DNA of 64,000 nucleotides from Beroe forskalii (GCA_011033025.1 WFMF01000023.1:62001-126000); one strand, 5' to 3'; positions 49,801-60,499 are shown, counted from the first letter of the stretch. Program-made: numbers and translations. Notes: a model not told the origin generated them from the letters alone.

Positions 49801-52800
49801 AGAGACCCTGAGAAATGATATAATGGGGGGTGGAGTGGTGTCAGGGAAGTGGTGTCAGGGGAGTGGAAGCCAACGGGAGTGGTGTCAGGGAGGGTGTCAG
49901 AGACACGATACCACACGTTATCTCCTCGGTGTAAACCAGACTCGAGAGACCCTGAGGCATGATATAATGGGGGGTGGTGTCAGGGGAGTGATGTCAGGGT
50001 ATAGTGGTGTCAGGGTATAGTGGTGTCAGGTGGATTGGTGTCAGGGGGAGTGGTGTCAGAGACACGATACCACACGTTATCTCCTCGGTGTAAACCAGAC
50101 TCGAGAGACCATGATGCATGATGTAATGGGGGGTGGAGTGGTGTCAGGGGAGTGGTGTCAGGGTATAGTGGTGTCAGGGGGAGGGTGTCAGGGGAGGAAA
50201 TAGGGGAGTGGTGTCAAGGGGAGTGGTGACAGAGACACGATACCACGTTATCTCCTCGGTGTAAACCAGACTCGAGACCCTGAGGCATGATGTAATGGGG
50301 GAGGGGTGTCAGGGGAGTGGTGTCAGGGGGAGTGGTGTCAGGGGAGTGGTGTCAGGGGAGTGGTGTCAGGGTATAGTGGTGTCAGGGGGAGTGGTGTCAG
50401 AGACACGATACCACACGTTATCTCCTCGGTGTAAACCAGACTCGAGAGACCCTGAGACATGATATAATGGGGGGTGGAGGGTGTCAGGGGAGTGTCAGGG
50501 TATAGTGGTGTCAGGGGAGTGGTGTCAGGGGAGTGGTGTCAGGGGAGAGTGGTGTCAGTGGTGTCAGGGGAGTGGTGTCAGGGGAGTGGTGTCAGGGCAT
50601 AGTGGTGTCAGGGGAGTGGTGACAGAGACACGATACCACACGTTATTCCTCGGGTGTAAACCAGACTCGAGAGACCCTGATGCATGATATAATGGGGGGG
50701 GGGGTGGAGTGGTGTCAGGGGAGTGGTGTCAGGGGAGTGGTGTCAGGGGAGTGGTGTCAGGGTATAGTGGTGTCAGGGGGAGTGGTGTCAGGGGAGTGGT
50801 GTCAGGGTATAGTGGTGTCAGAGGAGTGGTGTCAGGGTATAGTGGTGTCAGAGAAACGATACCACACGTTATCTCCTCGGTGTAAACCAGACTCGATAGA
50901 CCCTGAGATATGATATAATGGGGGGGGGTGGTGTCAGGGTATAGTGGTGTCAGGGTATAGTGGTGTCAGAGGGAGTGGTGTCAGGGTATAGTGGTGTCAG
51001 GGGGAGTGGTGTCAGAGACACGATACCACACGTTATCTCCTCTTTGTAAACCAGACTCGAGAGACCCTGAGGCATGATATAATGGGGGGTGGAGTGGTGT
51101 CAGGGGAGTGGTGTCAGGGTATAGTGGTGTCAGGGGGAGTGGTGTCAGGGGGAGTGGTGTCAGAGACACGATACCACACGTTATCTCCTCGGTGTAAACC
51201 AGACTCGAGAGACCCTGAGGCATGATATAATGGGGGGGGTGGAGTGGTGTCAGGGGAGTGGTGTCAGGGGAGTGGTGTCAGAGACACGATACCACACGTT
51301 ATCTCCTCGGTGTAAACCAGACTCGAGAGACCCTGAGGCATGATATAATGGGGGGGGGGGGGGTGGAGTGGTGTCAGGAGGAGTGGTGTCAGGGGGAGTG
51401 GTGTCAGGAGGAGTGGTGTCAGGGTATAGTGGTGTCAGGGGGAGAGTGGTGTCAGGGACATACCACACGTGTCTCCTCGGTGGTGTCAGACTGGAGTGGA
51501 GACCCCTGAGGCATGATATAATGGGGGTGGAGTGGTGTCAGGGAGAGGGGTGGTGTCAGGGAGGGAATGGTGTCAGGGAGGATTGGTGTCAGGGGAGTGG
51601 TGTCAGGGACGAGTGGTGTCAGAGACGATACCACACGTTATCTCCTCGGTGTAAACCAGACTCGAGGGACCCTGAGACATGATATAATGGGGGGGGGGGG
51701 GTTGAGTGGTGTCAGGGGAGTGGTGTCAGGATATAGTGGTGTCAGGGGGAGTGGTGTCAGGGGGAGTGGTGTCAGAGATACGATACCACACGTTATCTCC
51801 TCGGTGTAAACCAGACTCGAGAGACCCTGAGGCATGAAATAATGGGGGGGGGGGGGGGTGGAGTGGTGTCAGGGTATAGTGGTGTCAGGGGAGTGGTGTC
51901 AGGGAGTGGTGTCAGGGGAGTGGTGTCAGGGGGTGGTGTCAGAGACACGATACACGTTATCTCCTCGGTGTAAACCAGACTCGAGAGACCCTGAGGCATG
52001 ATATAATGGGGGGTATCAGGCAGTGGTGTCAGGGGGTGTCAGGGGAGTGGTGTCAGGGGAGTGGGTGTCAGGGAGTATAGTGGTGTCAGGGGAGTTTTTG
52101 GTGTCAGGGTATAGTGGTGTCAGGGGGAGTTGTGTCAGGGTATAGTGGTGTCAGGGCATAGTGGTGTCAGGGGGGAGTTGTGTCAGGGTGTCAGTGGTGT
52201 CAGGGGCAGTGGTGTCAAAAGCAGAGTGGTGTCAGGGGAGTGGTGTCAGAGGAGCACGATACCACGTTATCTCCTCGGTGTGGAACCAGACTCGAGAGAC
52301 CCTGAGACATGATATAATGGGGGGGGGGGGTGTCAGGGTATAGTGGTGTCAGGGGGAGTGGTGTCAGGGTATAGTGGTGTCAGGGGGAGTTGTGTCAGGG
52401 GTAGTGGTGTCAGGGGGAGTGGTGTCAGAGACACGATACCACACGTTATCTCCTCGGTGTAAACCAGACTCGAGAGACCCTGAGGCATGATATAATGGGG
52501 GGTGGAGTGGTGTCAGGTATAGTGGTGTCAGGGAGTGGTGTCAGGGGAGTGGTGTCAGGGGAGTGGTGTCAGAGACACGATACCACACGTTATCTCCTCG
52601 GTGTAAACCAGACTCGAGAGACCCTGATGCATGATATAATGAGGGGTATGGGTGATGAGGGGAGTGTTGTCAGGGGGAGTGGTGTCAGGGTATAGTGGTG
52701 TCAGGGGGAGTGGTGTCAGGGACTCTGAGATGAAGTATTCACACATTAGAGACTCTGAGATGAAGTATTCACACATTAGAGTCCCTGAGATGAAGTATTC

Positions 52801-53104
52801 ACACATTAGCTTACCCGTAAGATCCCGAAATTGTCATTGCATTTACCAATCAGCGCGCGAGTTTACTTTCAAATCGAACGCTGATTGGGCAATATGATTA
52901 CATCTTTGGCACTTTGGCACAGCGCGAGTAAGCAAATACTTGGCCCATCGACAATAAATAGCAGCTACTCCTGTTTAATCCTGTATCCTGTTTAATCCTG
53001 TTTAGCAGCTACTCACAAAGCTGTCGCCCGCCTCGAGGACGCTGACTTGCAGGAAAGTTGGCTGTATTTCCACCTCCCTCGTAGCTCCCTCTCTCATGTT
53101 CAGT
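46768..53104 (-). CDS. cyclic-nucleotide-binding-domain-like protein, last three exons
   Basis: Exons 53017-53104, 48309-48443 and 46768-46881 join in phase on the minus strand. The product reads LNMREGATREVEIQP, FLQVSVLEAGDSF, then GLSSLVYTEEITCGIVSLGA, ECIEISKDFFLKHATENYL, and ends KLQQDIEDQKVWNNYKNSVV, AEVLDPSSI, stop. This matches the beta-roll end of a cNMP-binding (CAP-ED) domain of the CNBD type, followed by a short helical tail. The Glu and Arg of the phosphate-binding cassette are not evident, so canonical cyclic-nucleotide binding is doubtful (inference). Upstream exons are beyond 53,104 and not identified. Unusually, the two introns consist almost entirely of tandem repeats, some made from the exon itself. 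The donor after 48,309 reads AT instead of GT. If unspliced, the frame stops at TAG 48,297-48,299 after four further codons. Confidence 0.6.
46930..48308. repeat. ~28-bp minisatellite derived from an exon-donor junction
   Basis: About 45 units of TCTAACCGTAGATTTGAG plus TTTGCTAGTA-type spacer. On the minus strand each unit reads CTCAAATCTACG/GTTAGA, that is, the last 12 bases of the 48,309 exon followed by a GT donor. A longer exon-end copy (with TTTGCGGAGGT) sits at 47,771-47,795. Confidence 0.9.
48309..48443 (-). CDS. CNBD-like exon (second from last), repeat-bounded
   Basis: Acceptor ATCATGTCTCAG at 48,444-48,455, 45 codons, phase 0-0. Codes GLSSLVYTEEITCGIVSLGA and ECIEISKDFFLKHATENYL. 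The 5' 60 bases are repeated about 25 times to the right. The 3' end (CCGCAAACTCAAATCTACG) is the start of the array to the left. The expected donor GTTAGA reads ATTAGA here. Confidence 0.65.
48444..52730. repeat. higher-order array: exon-start copies plus GTGGTGTCAGGG minisatellite
   Basis: About 25 blocks (near 48,509, 48,740, 48,864, 49,013 ... 52,573; spacing about 115-310 bp). Each has a segment of about 75 bp matching the acceptor side of the exon (ACGTTATCTCCTCGGTGTAA, CCAGACTCGAGAGACCCTGA, then ATGATATAATGGGG) followed by a variable number of AGTGGTGTCAGGGG units and G-runs. The many ORFs here (repeated GVRGVVSG, TPLPLTPL) are repeat artefacts. Confidence 0.95.
52722..52810. repeat. 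three 30-bp repeats
   Basis: Three copies of GACTCTGAGATGAAGTATTC plus ACACATTA at the right edge of the higher-order array. Confidence 0.9.
52808..52893. repeat. CCAAT palindrome copy with GTAAGC-bearing flank
   Basis: TACCAATCAGCGCGCGAGTTT ... CGAACGCTGATTGGGCAAT, preceded by GCTTACCCGTAAGATCCCGA and TTGTCATTGCAT. The same flank (GCTTACCTACCGAAATCG) precedes the copy at 55,295. Confidence 0.75.
53017..53104 (-). CDS. CNBD-like exon (third from last)
   Basis: Acceptor GATGTTCCAG, donor GACAGCTTT/GTGAGT; 88 nt, ends in phase 0. Codes LNMREGATREVEIQPTFLQV and SVLEAGDSF, where GDSF precedes the phosphate-binding-cassette position. Confidence 0.65.
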
Positions 53105-53119
53105 CTGGAACATCGGCTT

Positions 53120-54815
53120 GAAATAGAGTGGTGTCAAGGTCATAGTGGTGTCAAAGGTAGAAGTGGAGGGTGTCAGGTAGAGAAGCATGGTGTCAAGAAG
53201 TGGTGTCAGGAGCGTGTTGTCAGGTGAAGTGTCAGGATAAAGTGGTGTCAGGGGAAGTGGTGTCAGAGGGGGGGTGTCAGGGTGAGTGGTGTCAGGGTAG
53301 AGTGGTCTCAGGGTAGAGTGGTGTCAAGGTAGAGTGGTGTCAGGGTAGAGTGGTGTCAGGATAAAGTGGTGTCAGGGGAAGTGGTGTCAGGGGGAGTGGT
53401 GTCAGGTGGAGTGGTGTCAGGAAGAGTGGTGTCAGGGTTAAGTGATGTCAGGTGGAGTGGTGTCAGGGTGAGTGGTGTCAAGGGGAGAGTGGTGTCAGGA
53501 AGAGTGGTGTCAGGGTAGAGTGCTGTCAGGGTGGAGTGTTGTTAGGGTAGCAAGTGGTGTCAGGGTGAAGTGGTGTCAGGGGGAGTGGTGTCAAGGTAGA
53601 GTGCTGTCAGGGTGGAGTGTTGTTAGGGTAGCAAGTGGTGTCAGGGTGAAGTGGTGTCAGGGTGGAGTGGTGTCAGAGGGGGGTGTCAAGGTAGAGTGGT
53701 GTCAAGGGGAGGGTGGTGTCAGAGTAGAGTGGTGTCAAAGTGAGTGGTGTCAGGGTAGAGTGGGGTCAAAGGGAAGTGGTGTCAGGGTAGAGTGGTGTGA
53801 GGGTGAAGTGGTGTCAGGGTGGGAGTGGTGTGATCAGGGTGGAAAAAAAGTGTCAGGTGAAGTGGTGAGGGGTGAAGTGGTGTGTCAGGGTGGTACTGGT
53901 GTGAGGGTGAAGTGGTGTCAAGGTAGAGTGGTGTCAGGGTAGAGTGGTGTCAGGGTGAAGTGGTGTCAGGGTAGCAAGTGGTGTCAAGGTAGAATGGTGT
54001 CAAGTTAGAGTGGGTCAGGGTAGAGTGGTGTCAGGGTAGAGTGGTGTCAGGGTAGCAAGTGGTGTCAAGGTAGAGTGGTGTCAAGGTGGAGTGGTGTCAG
54101 GGTAGAGTGGTGTCAGGGTAGAGTGGTGTCAGGGTTCAGTGGTGTCAAGGTAGAGTGCTGTCAAGGGGGAGTGGTGTCAAGGTTTAGGTAGAGTGGTGTC
54201 AAGGTGGAGTGGTGTCAAGGTGGAGTGGTGTCAGGGTGGAGTGGTGTCAGAGTAGAGTGGTGTCAGAGTAGAGTGGTGTCAAAGTGGAGTGGTGTCAAGG
54301 TGGATTGGTGTCAGAGTAGAGTGCTGTCAAAGGGGAGTGGTGTCAGGGTGGAGTGGTGCCAAAGCGGGGGGAGGGTGTCAAGGTAGGGGTGTCAAGGTAG
54401 AGTGGTGTCAAGGTGGAGTGGTTTCAAGGTGGAGTGGTGTCAGAGTAGAGTGGTGTCAAGGTAGAGTGGTGTCAAGGTGGATTGGTGTCAGAGTAGAGTG
54501 CTGTCAAGGGGGAGTGGTGTCAGGGGTGGAGTGGGTGCCAGGGGGAGGGGGTGTCAGAGTGTCAAGGTAGAGAGTGGTGTCAAGGTGGAGTGGTTTCAAG
54601 GTGGAGTGGTGTCAGAGCAGGTAAGTGGTGTCAAGGTAGAGTGGTGTCAAGGTGGATTGGTGTCAGAGTAGAGTGCTGTCAAGGGGGAGTGGTGTCAGGG
54701 TGGAGTGGTGCCAGCGGGGGGGGGGGGATGTCAGAGGGGGGTGTCAAGGTAGAGTGGTGTCAAGGTGGAGTGGTGTCAGGGTGGAGTGGTGCCAGGGGGT
54801 GGTGTGGTCTCTAGG
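53120..54815. repeat. minisatellite, AGAGTGGTGTCAGGGT units
   Basis: About 1.7 kb of degenerate 15-16-bp units sharing the GTGGTGTCAGG core with the 48.4-52.7 kb array, but without the exon-derived segments. It lies directly upstream (minus-strand sense) of exon 53,017-53,104. ORFs here are repeat artefacts. Confidence 0.93.
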
Positions 54816-55060
54816 TGACCTGTTGTCTGCTATTCGTCATATCATTTCAAATTCAAGAAACTGAGGCATGTGGTGACCCAGAAGCCACCTGCATCTTTAG
54901 TGAACATGTCAATCAGTCAGCCACCAAAGGCGCACGCTAAAGACTTTCTTTCCTTTTCACTGTTTTAAGGCTCTCATAGTCTAAAGACCACTGATTAAAC
55001 CCCCACTTTTTTGAATGAAGACGGTATAACTTGCTTACCCACGGCGCATTGCGCATTAAT
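54816..55060. other. no gene seen
   Basis: Short unique stretch without conserved ORF. Confidence 0.3.
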
Positions 55061-55385
55061 CAATCAGCGCGCAGGGCTCGTTCCATACTCTACGCTGATT
55101 GGACGAGCAACACTGCTCTCTGGCTAAGCTGAAGAGCGGTCGCGTGGAGCGAATTAGCAGCGTGGCTCTGTTGTCGAGCCCGTAACACTGCTTCCGACGC
55201 AATTTCAGACTTGCCGACTAATTTTAATCAGCTATTCCTAAAACTTTCGTCCGTAGCAAAGCAGCAATTTAATTTCAATGTCCGCGGTGTATTGTAGCTT
55301 ACCTACCGAAATCGTAATGACATTGACCAATCAGCGCGCGAGTTTGCATTTAACTCGCGCGCTGATTGGGCCATGTCGAATGAAC
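55060..55385. repeat. two CCAAT palindrome copies
   Basis: 55,060-55,105 (AATCAATCAGCGCGCAGGGC ... CTACGCTGATTGG) and 55,323-55,375 (TTGACCAATCAGCGCGCGAG ... CGCGCGCTGATTGGGCCA), the latter preceded by GCTTACCTACCGAAATCG. Confidence 0.8.
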
Positions 55386-55582
55386 CTGTGGGTAATACGC
55401 CGCTGAGCTTATAATCCATGTTTTGTTATAATCAGCGTTTTGTTGCAGTTTGCACGCTTCCCTCCCTTTGTAGAATGGGGAGTGGTGTGATACTGGAGTG
55501 AAAACATATCGCGCTCTCACACAGTCACACGCCTGAATGAATTATAATCCCGAATAATATGAGACATTAGACATATATTCCT

Positions 55583-55862
55583 ACATTTTTCCCAAAACCA
55601 AAAAGGATTTGGTTGTGATGGTCCGCGGCGGTTTTAAGGCGTTCTTTACTTTAAAACCCATGATATGGAAAAGAACGCTACGGTTAAACTTCTGCAACGT
55701 CACTTATAAAATATACAGCATTCACGTAACTTAAATGCATCAAAAAGTGCCGTTGCGGCAGTTTAACCGTCGCGTTCTTTTCCATATCATGGGTTTTAAA
55801 GTAAAAGAACGCCTTAAAACACCATGGACCATCACAACAAATCCTTTTGGTTTGGGAAAAAT
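55583..55862. mobile_element. ~280-bp foldback element
   Basis: Arms of about 120 bp: CCCAAAACCAAAAAGGATTT, GTGATGGTCC, TTTTAAGGCGTTCTTT and CCATGATATGGAAAAGAACG on the left; CGTTCTTTTCCATATCATGG, AAAGAACGCCTTAAAA, GGACCATCAC and AAATCC..TTGGTTTGGG on the right. The centre is near 55,722. No ORF of interest; a MITE or snapback element is likely. Confidence 0.75.
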
Positions 55863-56780
55863 ATCACCTTTCTGTGCCCAGATATTGAAATTTGGCGTCA
55901 AATCGCGCGTACAAATTCGCGTTACCTAGCATTACTGATGACGTCACAATTACGTCATAAAATTAGATAAATATCTGAGACCCATTCATCTGCAATCTTG
56001 GGACTATGACCGACAACATATCCAAAGATGAAGTTCTGGGGTGGTCCCGTTCTCTCAAAATCATCCTTACCGTTTTTACGATTTTTTTGCGATTTTTTCG
56101 TGTCAAAGTGTTTCAAACAAGCGCAAATATCTCAATGATCCCAAGTAGCCCAGAACTTTTCGACCACATTTTTGGAAAGTACATTAAATTTCCTTTCTGC
56201 GCTAACAGGAGCATTTTTTTCCTATCTCGGAAGCTTCATACCGAAAAGTGCGTTGAAAAACGCCTATTTTTCAGGGTGAAATCAAATTCATGACATTGTG
56301 ACGTCATTATGACGTCATAAAAATGACATAAGACAATTTTTAAAGGGCAATATTCGTAAGTTCAACCTTTCTTCTTTTCCAACGCTGGGTCGATGAGCCC
56401 TGTATCTTGTATGGTTCTCGAGATACAGCTGTTTTTTAAAGAGGGTATACTTTTCACTTAAAAATGTTCTCTATTGGTATGTAGGTACCTATGTATATAC
56501 CTATCTATATATATGGTCGTAACCCGATTTAACAAGAACACCCTCGATTTTTGCAGAATTCAAGTTGTAATAACTCGGCCATTTTTAATCCAATCGATCT
56601 GAAATTTTGGCAGTTGCACCTTTGGCCTCTAAACATGCGATGTTCAAATTTTAGTGCGATTTCGGCAACGGGAACTTACTCAAATTTCAACGTGAAATAT
56701 GGCCAATCCATGAAAACATATAGTTGGGGGCTGGCAAGCAAAGTTACATAAACTCACTCCCGATGCTCGGAGGCTCGTGT
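55863..56780. other. no gene seen; unique-looking sequence with GACGTCAT motifs
   Basis: Contains TGACGTCA and TACGTCATAAA near 55,940 and a pair GTGACGTCATTATGACGTCA near 56,300. The 56,006-56,293 and 56,551-56,751 ORFs are not convincing. It may be the body of a longer dispersed repeat bounded by the foldback and the GC-rich block. Confidence 0.35.
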
Positions 56781-57000
56781 ACTGTTAGGATAGCCGTCCA
56801 ATGCTCGGGCCTTCGGCCCTCGCACAATTAGGTTCACCGTCCAATGCTCACCCTCGGACCCTTCGGGTCCTCGGGCTCGCGGCTCGGGCCTTCGGCCCTC
56901 GCACCGTTAGGTTCGCCGTCCAAAGCTCGCCCTCGGGCCCTTCGGGCCCTCGGGCTCGCAAACCGCCGCGGGGGGCTTGCCAGCCCCCTGATATTCCGCA
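56780..57000. repeat. GC-rich hairpin cluster (GGGCCTTCGGCCC)
   Basis: Two to three units with GCTCGGGCCTTCGGCCCTCG and CTCGGGCCCTTCGGGCCCTC, each a perfect short stem with TTCG at its centre. It ends in GGGGGCTTGCCAGCCCCC. The base composition is sharply different from the surroundings. Confidence 0.8.
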
Positions 57001-57118
57001 ATACGTGTTCCTCTTATTCGCTGCGACAGTGCGACCTAGTGTGTCACACGTCACTTCTCTCACTCTCGCATAAACAAGCTCCATTTCACATCCCGTAGGG
57101 AAATATAGACTTCTAAAC

Positions 57119-57350
57119 TTCATCAATTCACCATTTCAAACCCTGATAATGACGTCACCCTCACTCTGTCTCAACTGTGGGTTCGGAGCGTGGCTGGAGT
57201 ACACAATTTGGTGAAACATTCGCTTAAATATTATATCACAGTCTGGCACTATTGCGATTTGATATTTATTCGTTTGTTTTGTAGGAAATAATAGAGGGTT
57301 GCGAGTGACGTCATTGTCAGAGATTAAAATGGCAAATTGATGGCATCACA
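57119..57350. repeat. TGACGTCATTATCA dispersed elements, copies 4 and 5 (facing)
   Basis: 57,119-57,157 (TTCATCAATTCACCATTTC ... TGATAATGACGTCA) and 57,306-57,350 (TGACGTCATTGTCAGAG ... AATTGATGGCATCA) in opposite orientation. Confidence 0.7.
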
Positions 57351-57359
57351 TTGTCAACT

Positions 57360-59190
57360 TTTCATAGACAGACTGCACTAATATATGTTGCAATACTGAT
57401 AATTAAATATTAGTGTAGAATTATTACGTTTCGCCCATGTGAGCACCTTGCTCAGTGGATCTCTAATCTAATCTGTACTTTAGCATATCCCACAGACCAA
57501 GTCTTATCTATGTGTCTCGCGGTAGGGGGTGACGGATTGATCAGAGTTTTTATTAGTGAGTTGATGATGTTGGAAGATGAATTGCAATCATGCCACTCGT
57601 ATGAGTATAATTGCATAAATATAAAGTATCAAGTATGGCTGTGATGTCTAAGTTTGAGGTCGCATGACACGCTGAGTTTTCACCTAATTAAACTCTGTCT
57701 CTCTCACACAGTCTCTGATCATGATACACTTCTTAATTCTATAATATTTCTATCTTGAATGTTATTCTAACTTCTTAATTCTAATATTTCTTGAATATTA
57801 CTATTGAGAATTGAGTGTATCTTAATCTACATACCACAGTAGTCAGTGCTGACGTGCTGTAATGGGATCCGTGCCACGCAGCGCCCTGTCCGAACATTGA
57901 TACGGTCTGGTGATATGTTTCAAATGAGCAGTCTCTCCTTTCTACTTCCTATCCACTTTCTCCCGCGTCCTTTTTGGCATTTAAAAGGTGCCGATTCTCA
58001 TTTCATGTGTGCAATGATACAATGTCTCACTTCCTTTTTACTTTCCACTTGATTTCCCGCGTCTCCCCTTTTGTAGGAGCCGATTCTCACTTCATGTGTG
58101 CAATGTGCAATTCAATAATTTCTATTTCAGGGTTCCGATGATTGCTATTTCAAGGTTCCAATGATTCAGTGTTTGATTCTCATTTCATTTACGTGTTACT
58201 TTTGTCAGCCGAAGGGATTTGAAAATCCTTGTCTCGGCAAATTAGATTTTAATATTATTCTTCATCGGCGGATTTATTGAAAAGTAGGTACCCATCTATT
58301 TCCAGAGACACGTATTGGTTTCTGACGATCCGTCTGTTTTAAATCCGTTCAAATCGAAGCGTTTTTGAACTTCAAATTTATTAGTTTTTACTCGAGACAT
58401 AGAGTCATTGGATGTTCCACTAGAACATCCCATGTGACTGAAAAAGTTCCAGTCACACAGCGCTAGGCTTCCCCAAAGTGTGAGATAGAAATCACTGCCC
58501 CAAGTTGGGGTTTCGTTGCGCTCACGACCCTTGACTTGCCCCCTCCCCCAATCACTGCCCTCTGTGGGGCAAGGGCCTGTAGCTCGTTCTGCACAGGTCC
58601 ACTGACACGCTGATTCGCTCTCGTGACCCGTTGACACGCATCCAATGAATTCATTATCATCAAAACGTTTGTAATCCGCACAACTGCGCAAAGTAATTTC
58701 ATTATTGAAATGGCTGTAAAACCAGTGTACAATTACAGTGGAGTAATCGAGAAATTGGTCAAATGAGCGCTTTTTCCGATAATTCAATTATGTATTTGCT
58801 GACTTCAATTGACCTTCCTAAACGATGATGGTATGGCCCGGCTAGGGTCTTATATACTGTATATGACGTTTTTGTGATGAGCCGTCAGGTACAAATTGAT
58901 TAATTTTTGTGAGAAATGCTCGTTCAAAAACCAGTCAAAATGTTTTCTCTTGCGTTTCTCGATATTATAGGCCTTTAGGGCGGCTCTGTCGCGTATTGGC
59001 CGACTTTAGTATGCACGATATGCATCAAAATGGTTGCCTATTGTTGATATGGATTGTAGATGGATACTGACTGTAGAACTGTTAATTATGCAGTATGCTT
59101 GGTATGTAGCATCAACATTCATCATAACAGAGTCCTACCAAAGGTATGAACGCTGCGCGCGCGCACGTGCAAAGACCACAAATACTTGAT
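57360..59190. other. no confident gene
   Basis: AT-rich. A 163-codon minus-strand ORF at 58,296-58,787 is the longest here, but it has no recognisable domain, no splice context and overlaps a second ORF; it is not called. A direct repeat (CCGATTCTCA(T/C)TTCATGTGTG) occurs near 57,990 and 58,080. Confidence 0.4.
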
Positions 59191-59199
59191 TTCACGCAT

Positions 59200-59842
59200 T
59201 CAAAGCCCCTCTTAAATCCTTGATAATGACGACATCTTCCCCAGTCTACTTTCCTCAGAGAGGGGCAAGGTTTTAATGATATAAGCAGGGCGTCTGATAT
59301 ACTGTCACCAGCTGACCCTATTGCATGTGTGTGCTAGTTCAGATGTCAGAATGACGTCATTATCAGGGTTTAGAGAGGGGAACTGATGAAGAAACAAGTC
59401 ATGTCTTGTGTGCTTGCCATTGGATGATCTGCAGATGAAAGCTGTAGCTCTAATATAAATTCCGTTCATCCTAACTTCAATCTTCATCACAATACGCGGC
59501 ATATAGTGCGCTCTATATATGTATCATTATCATACAGCAATCACGCAGACTTAGCATTAGCATAACATAGCCACGAGACATTAGACATCCCATCGTCATC
59601 AACACACCATTAAAACCCCTGATAATGACGTCATTCTAAACCTCCTTTAACACCACATGACCCCCCTCGTATACTATATTATTGTAATGGTGATACAGGT
59701 CTGTTCCACCAGGCACAGCTGTTGTTGTGTGTTGGATCTGGTGGATATATAGCTATATAGCATAGGCTTCATCCCCACTTTCACAATAGGTATGACAAGA
59801 TGACGTCATTATCATAGCTTAAAGTGGTGTGTTGATGAGGTT
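59200..59842. repeat. TGACGTCATTATCA dispersed elements, copies 6-9
   Basis: 59,200-59,235 (partial), 59,351-59,390, 59,594-59,634 and 59,801-59,840, in both orientations. The last reads TGACGTCATTATCATAGC then AAAGTGGTGTGTTGATGA. Confidence 0.75.
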
Positions 59843-60074
59843 GAAACTTCTTATTTCAGAGCACGGGGTTTGTTGTTCTTGTTGGAGAAGTCACCTTCAT
59901 TTGTTATTTTGTTATATAGTTACACCTTTTATCTTACACCTTTTATCTTAATTAAACCCTGAGATAAGTAGACGGTGTTAGGTCGTTATAACACCATGTT
60001 AGAAGTAATAATTACGTTATATCCCAGTATTAGGAGTTAGTTCGGTAGAGAAGAGACTATAGGTAATGTTATGG

Positions 60075-60165
60075 TGATAGTTTGAACTGCAGTTTTGTGT
60101 GCGCGGCGTAAAGATATATAAATAAATTGTTTGTACGCCGCGCACACAAAACTGCAGTTCGAATT
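60075..60165. repeat. hairpin with GTGCGCGGCGTA stem
   Basis: AACTGCAGTTTTGTGTGCGC then GGCGTA on the left is complemented by TACGCCGCGCACACAAAACT then GCAGTT on the right around an AT-rich loop. It resembles hairpin 3 in the centre of the giant palindrome (30,405-30,540). Confidence 0.88.
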
Positions 60166-60323
60166 GCCACGGTTGAGGTAGTGTAGAGTTCCTTACTTGT
60201 TGCAGAAAAACCCTACTTAGTTTCACTTATTACAGAGTTGTATGAAGTTAGAAATGAAGTGTTTTCCTATTGTCATTGTCTGGAAATCCTGCATTCGACT
60301 ACCTAAACGAGGCATATTGCTAC

Positions 60324-60431
60324 GCCATCAACTCTTCACTTTAACCCCTGTAATGACGCCATCAACTCCTCACTCTAACCCCTGTAATGACGCCAGCAAC
60401 TCCCCACTCTCACCCCTGATAATGACGTCAT
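60324..60431. repeat. TGACGTCATTATCA dispersed element, three tandem copies
   Basis: Three head-to-tail units of CCATCAACTCCTCACTCTAA then CCCCTGTAATGACG; the last ends in TGATAATGACGTCA. Confidence 0.8.
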
Positions 60432-60499
60432 TTCCCCACATTCTAGTCTCACCCCTGATTCCCACACTGAAAGTCCTGGCCGATAGTTAGACGACAGTT

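Noticed and set aside
46930..52730. Regularly spaced repeats that could suggest a CRISPR-like array
   Set aside because: Spacers are themselves repetitive, the unit derives from a eukaryotic exon, and the genome is clearly animal.
48288..52900. About twenty ORFs coding GVRGVVSG or TPLPLTPL repeats
   Set aside because: Products of the minisatellite plus exon-derived blocks; only the 48,309-48,443 exon has a full domain-like continuation and a phase-correct partner.
53472..54864. ORFs of repeated WCQGGVVSGWSGVRVE
   Set aside because: Open frames in a degenerate 15-bp minisatellite; no start context or non-repetitive part.
56848..57126. Gly/Arg/Pro-rich ORFs over the GC-rich hairpins
   Set aside because: They follow from the GGGCCTTCGGCCC repeats and occur in several frames on both strands.
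58296..58787. 163-codon minus-strand ORF
   Set aside because: Long for chance, but without domain, splice context or codon pattern, and overlapped by another ORF. Not enough to call a gene.
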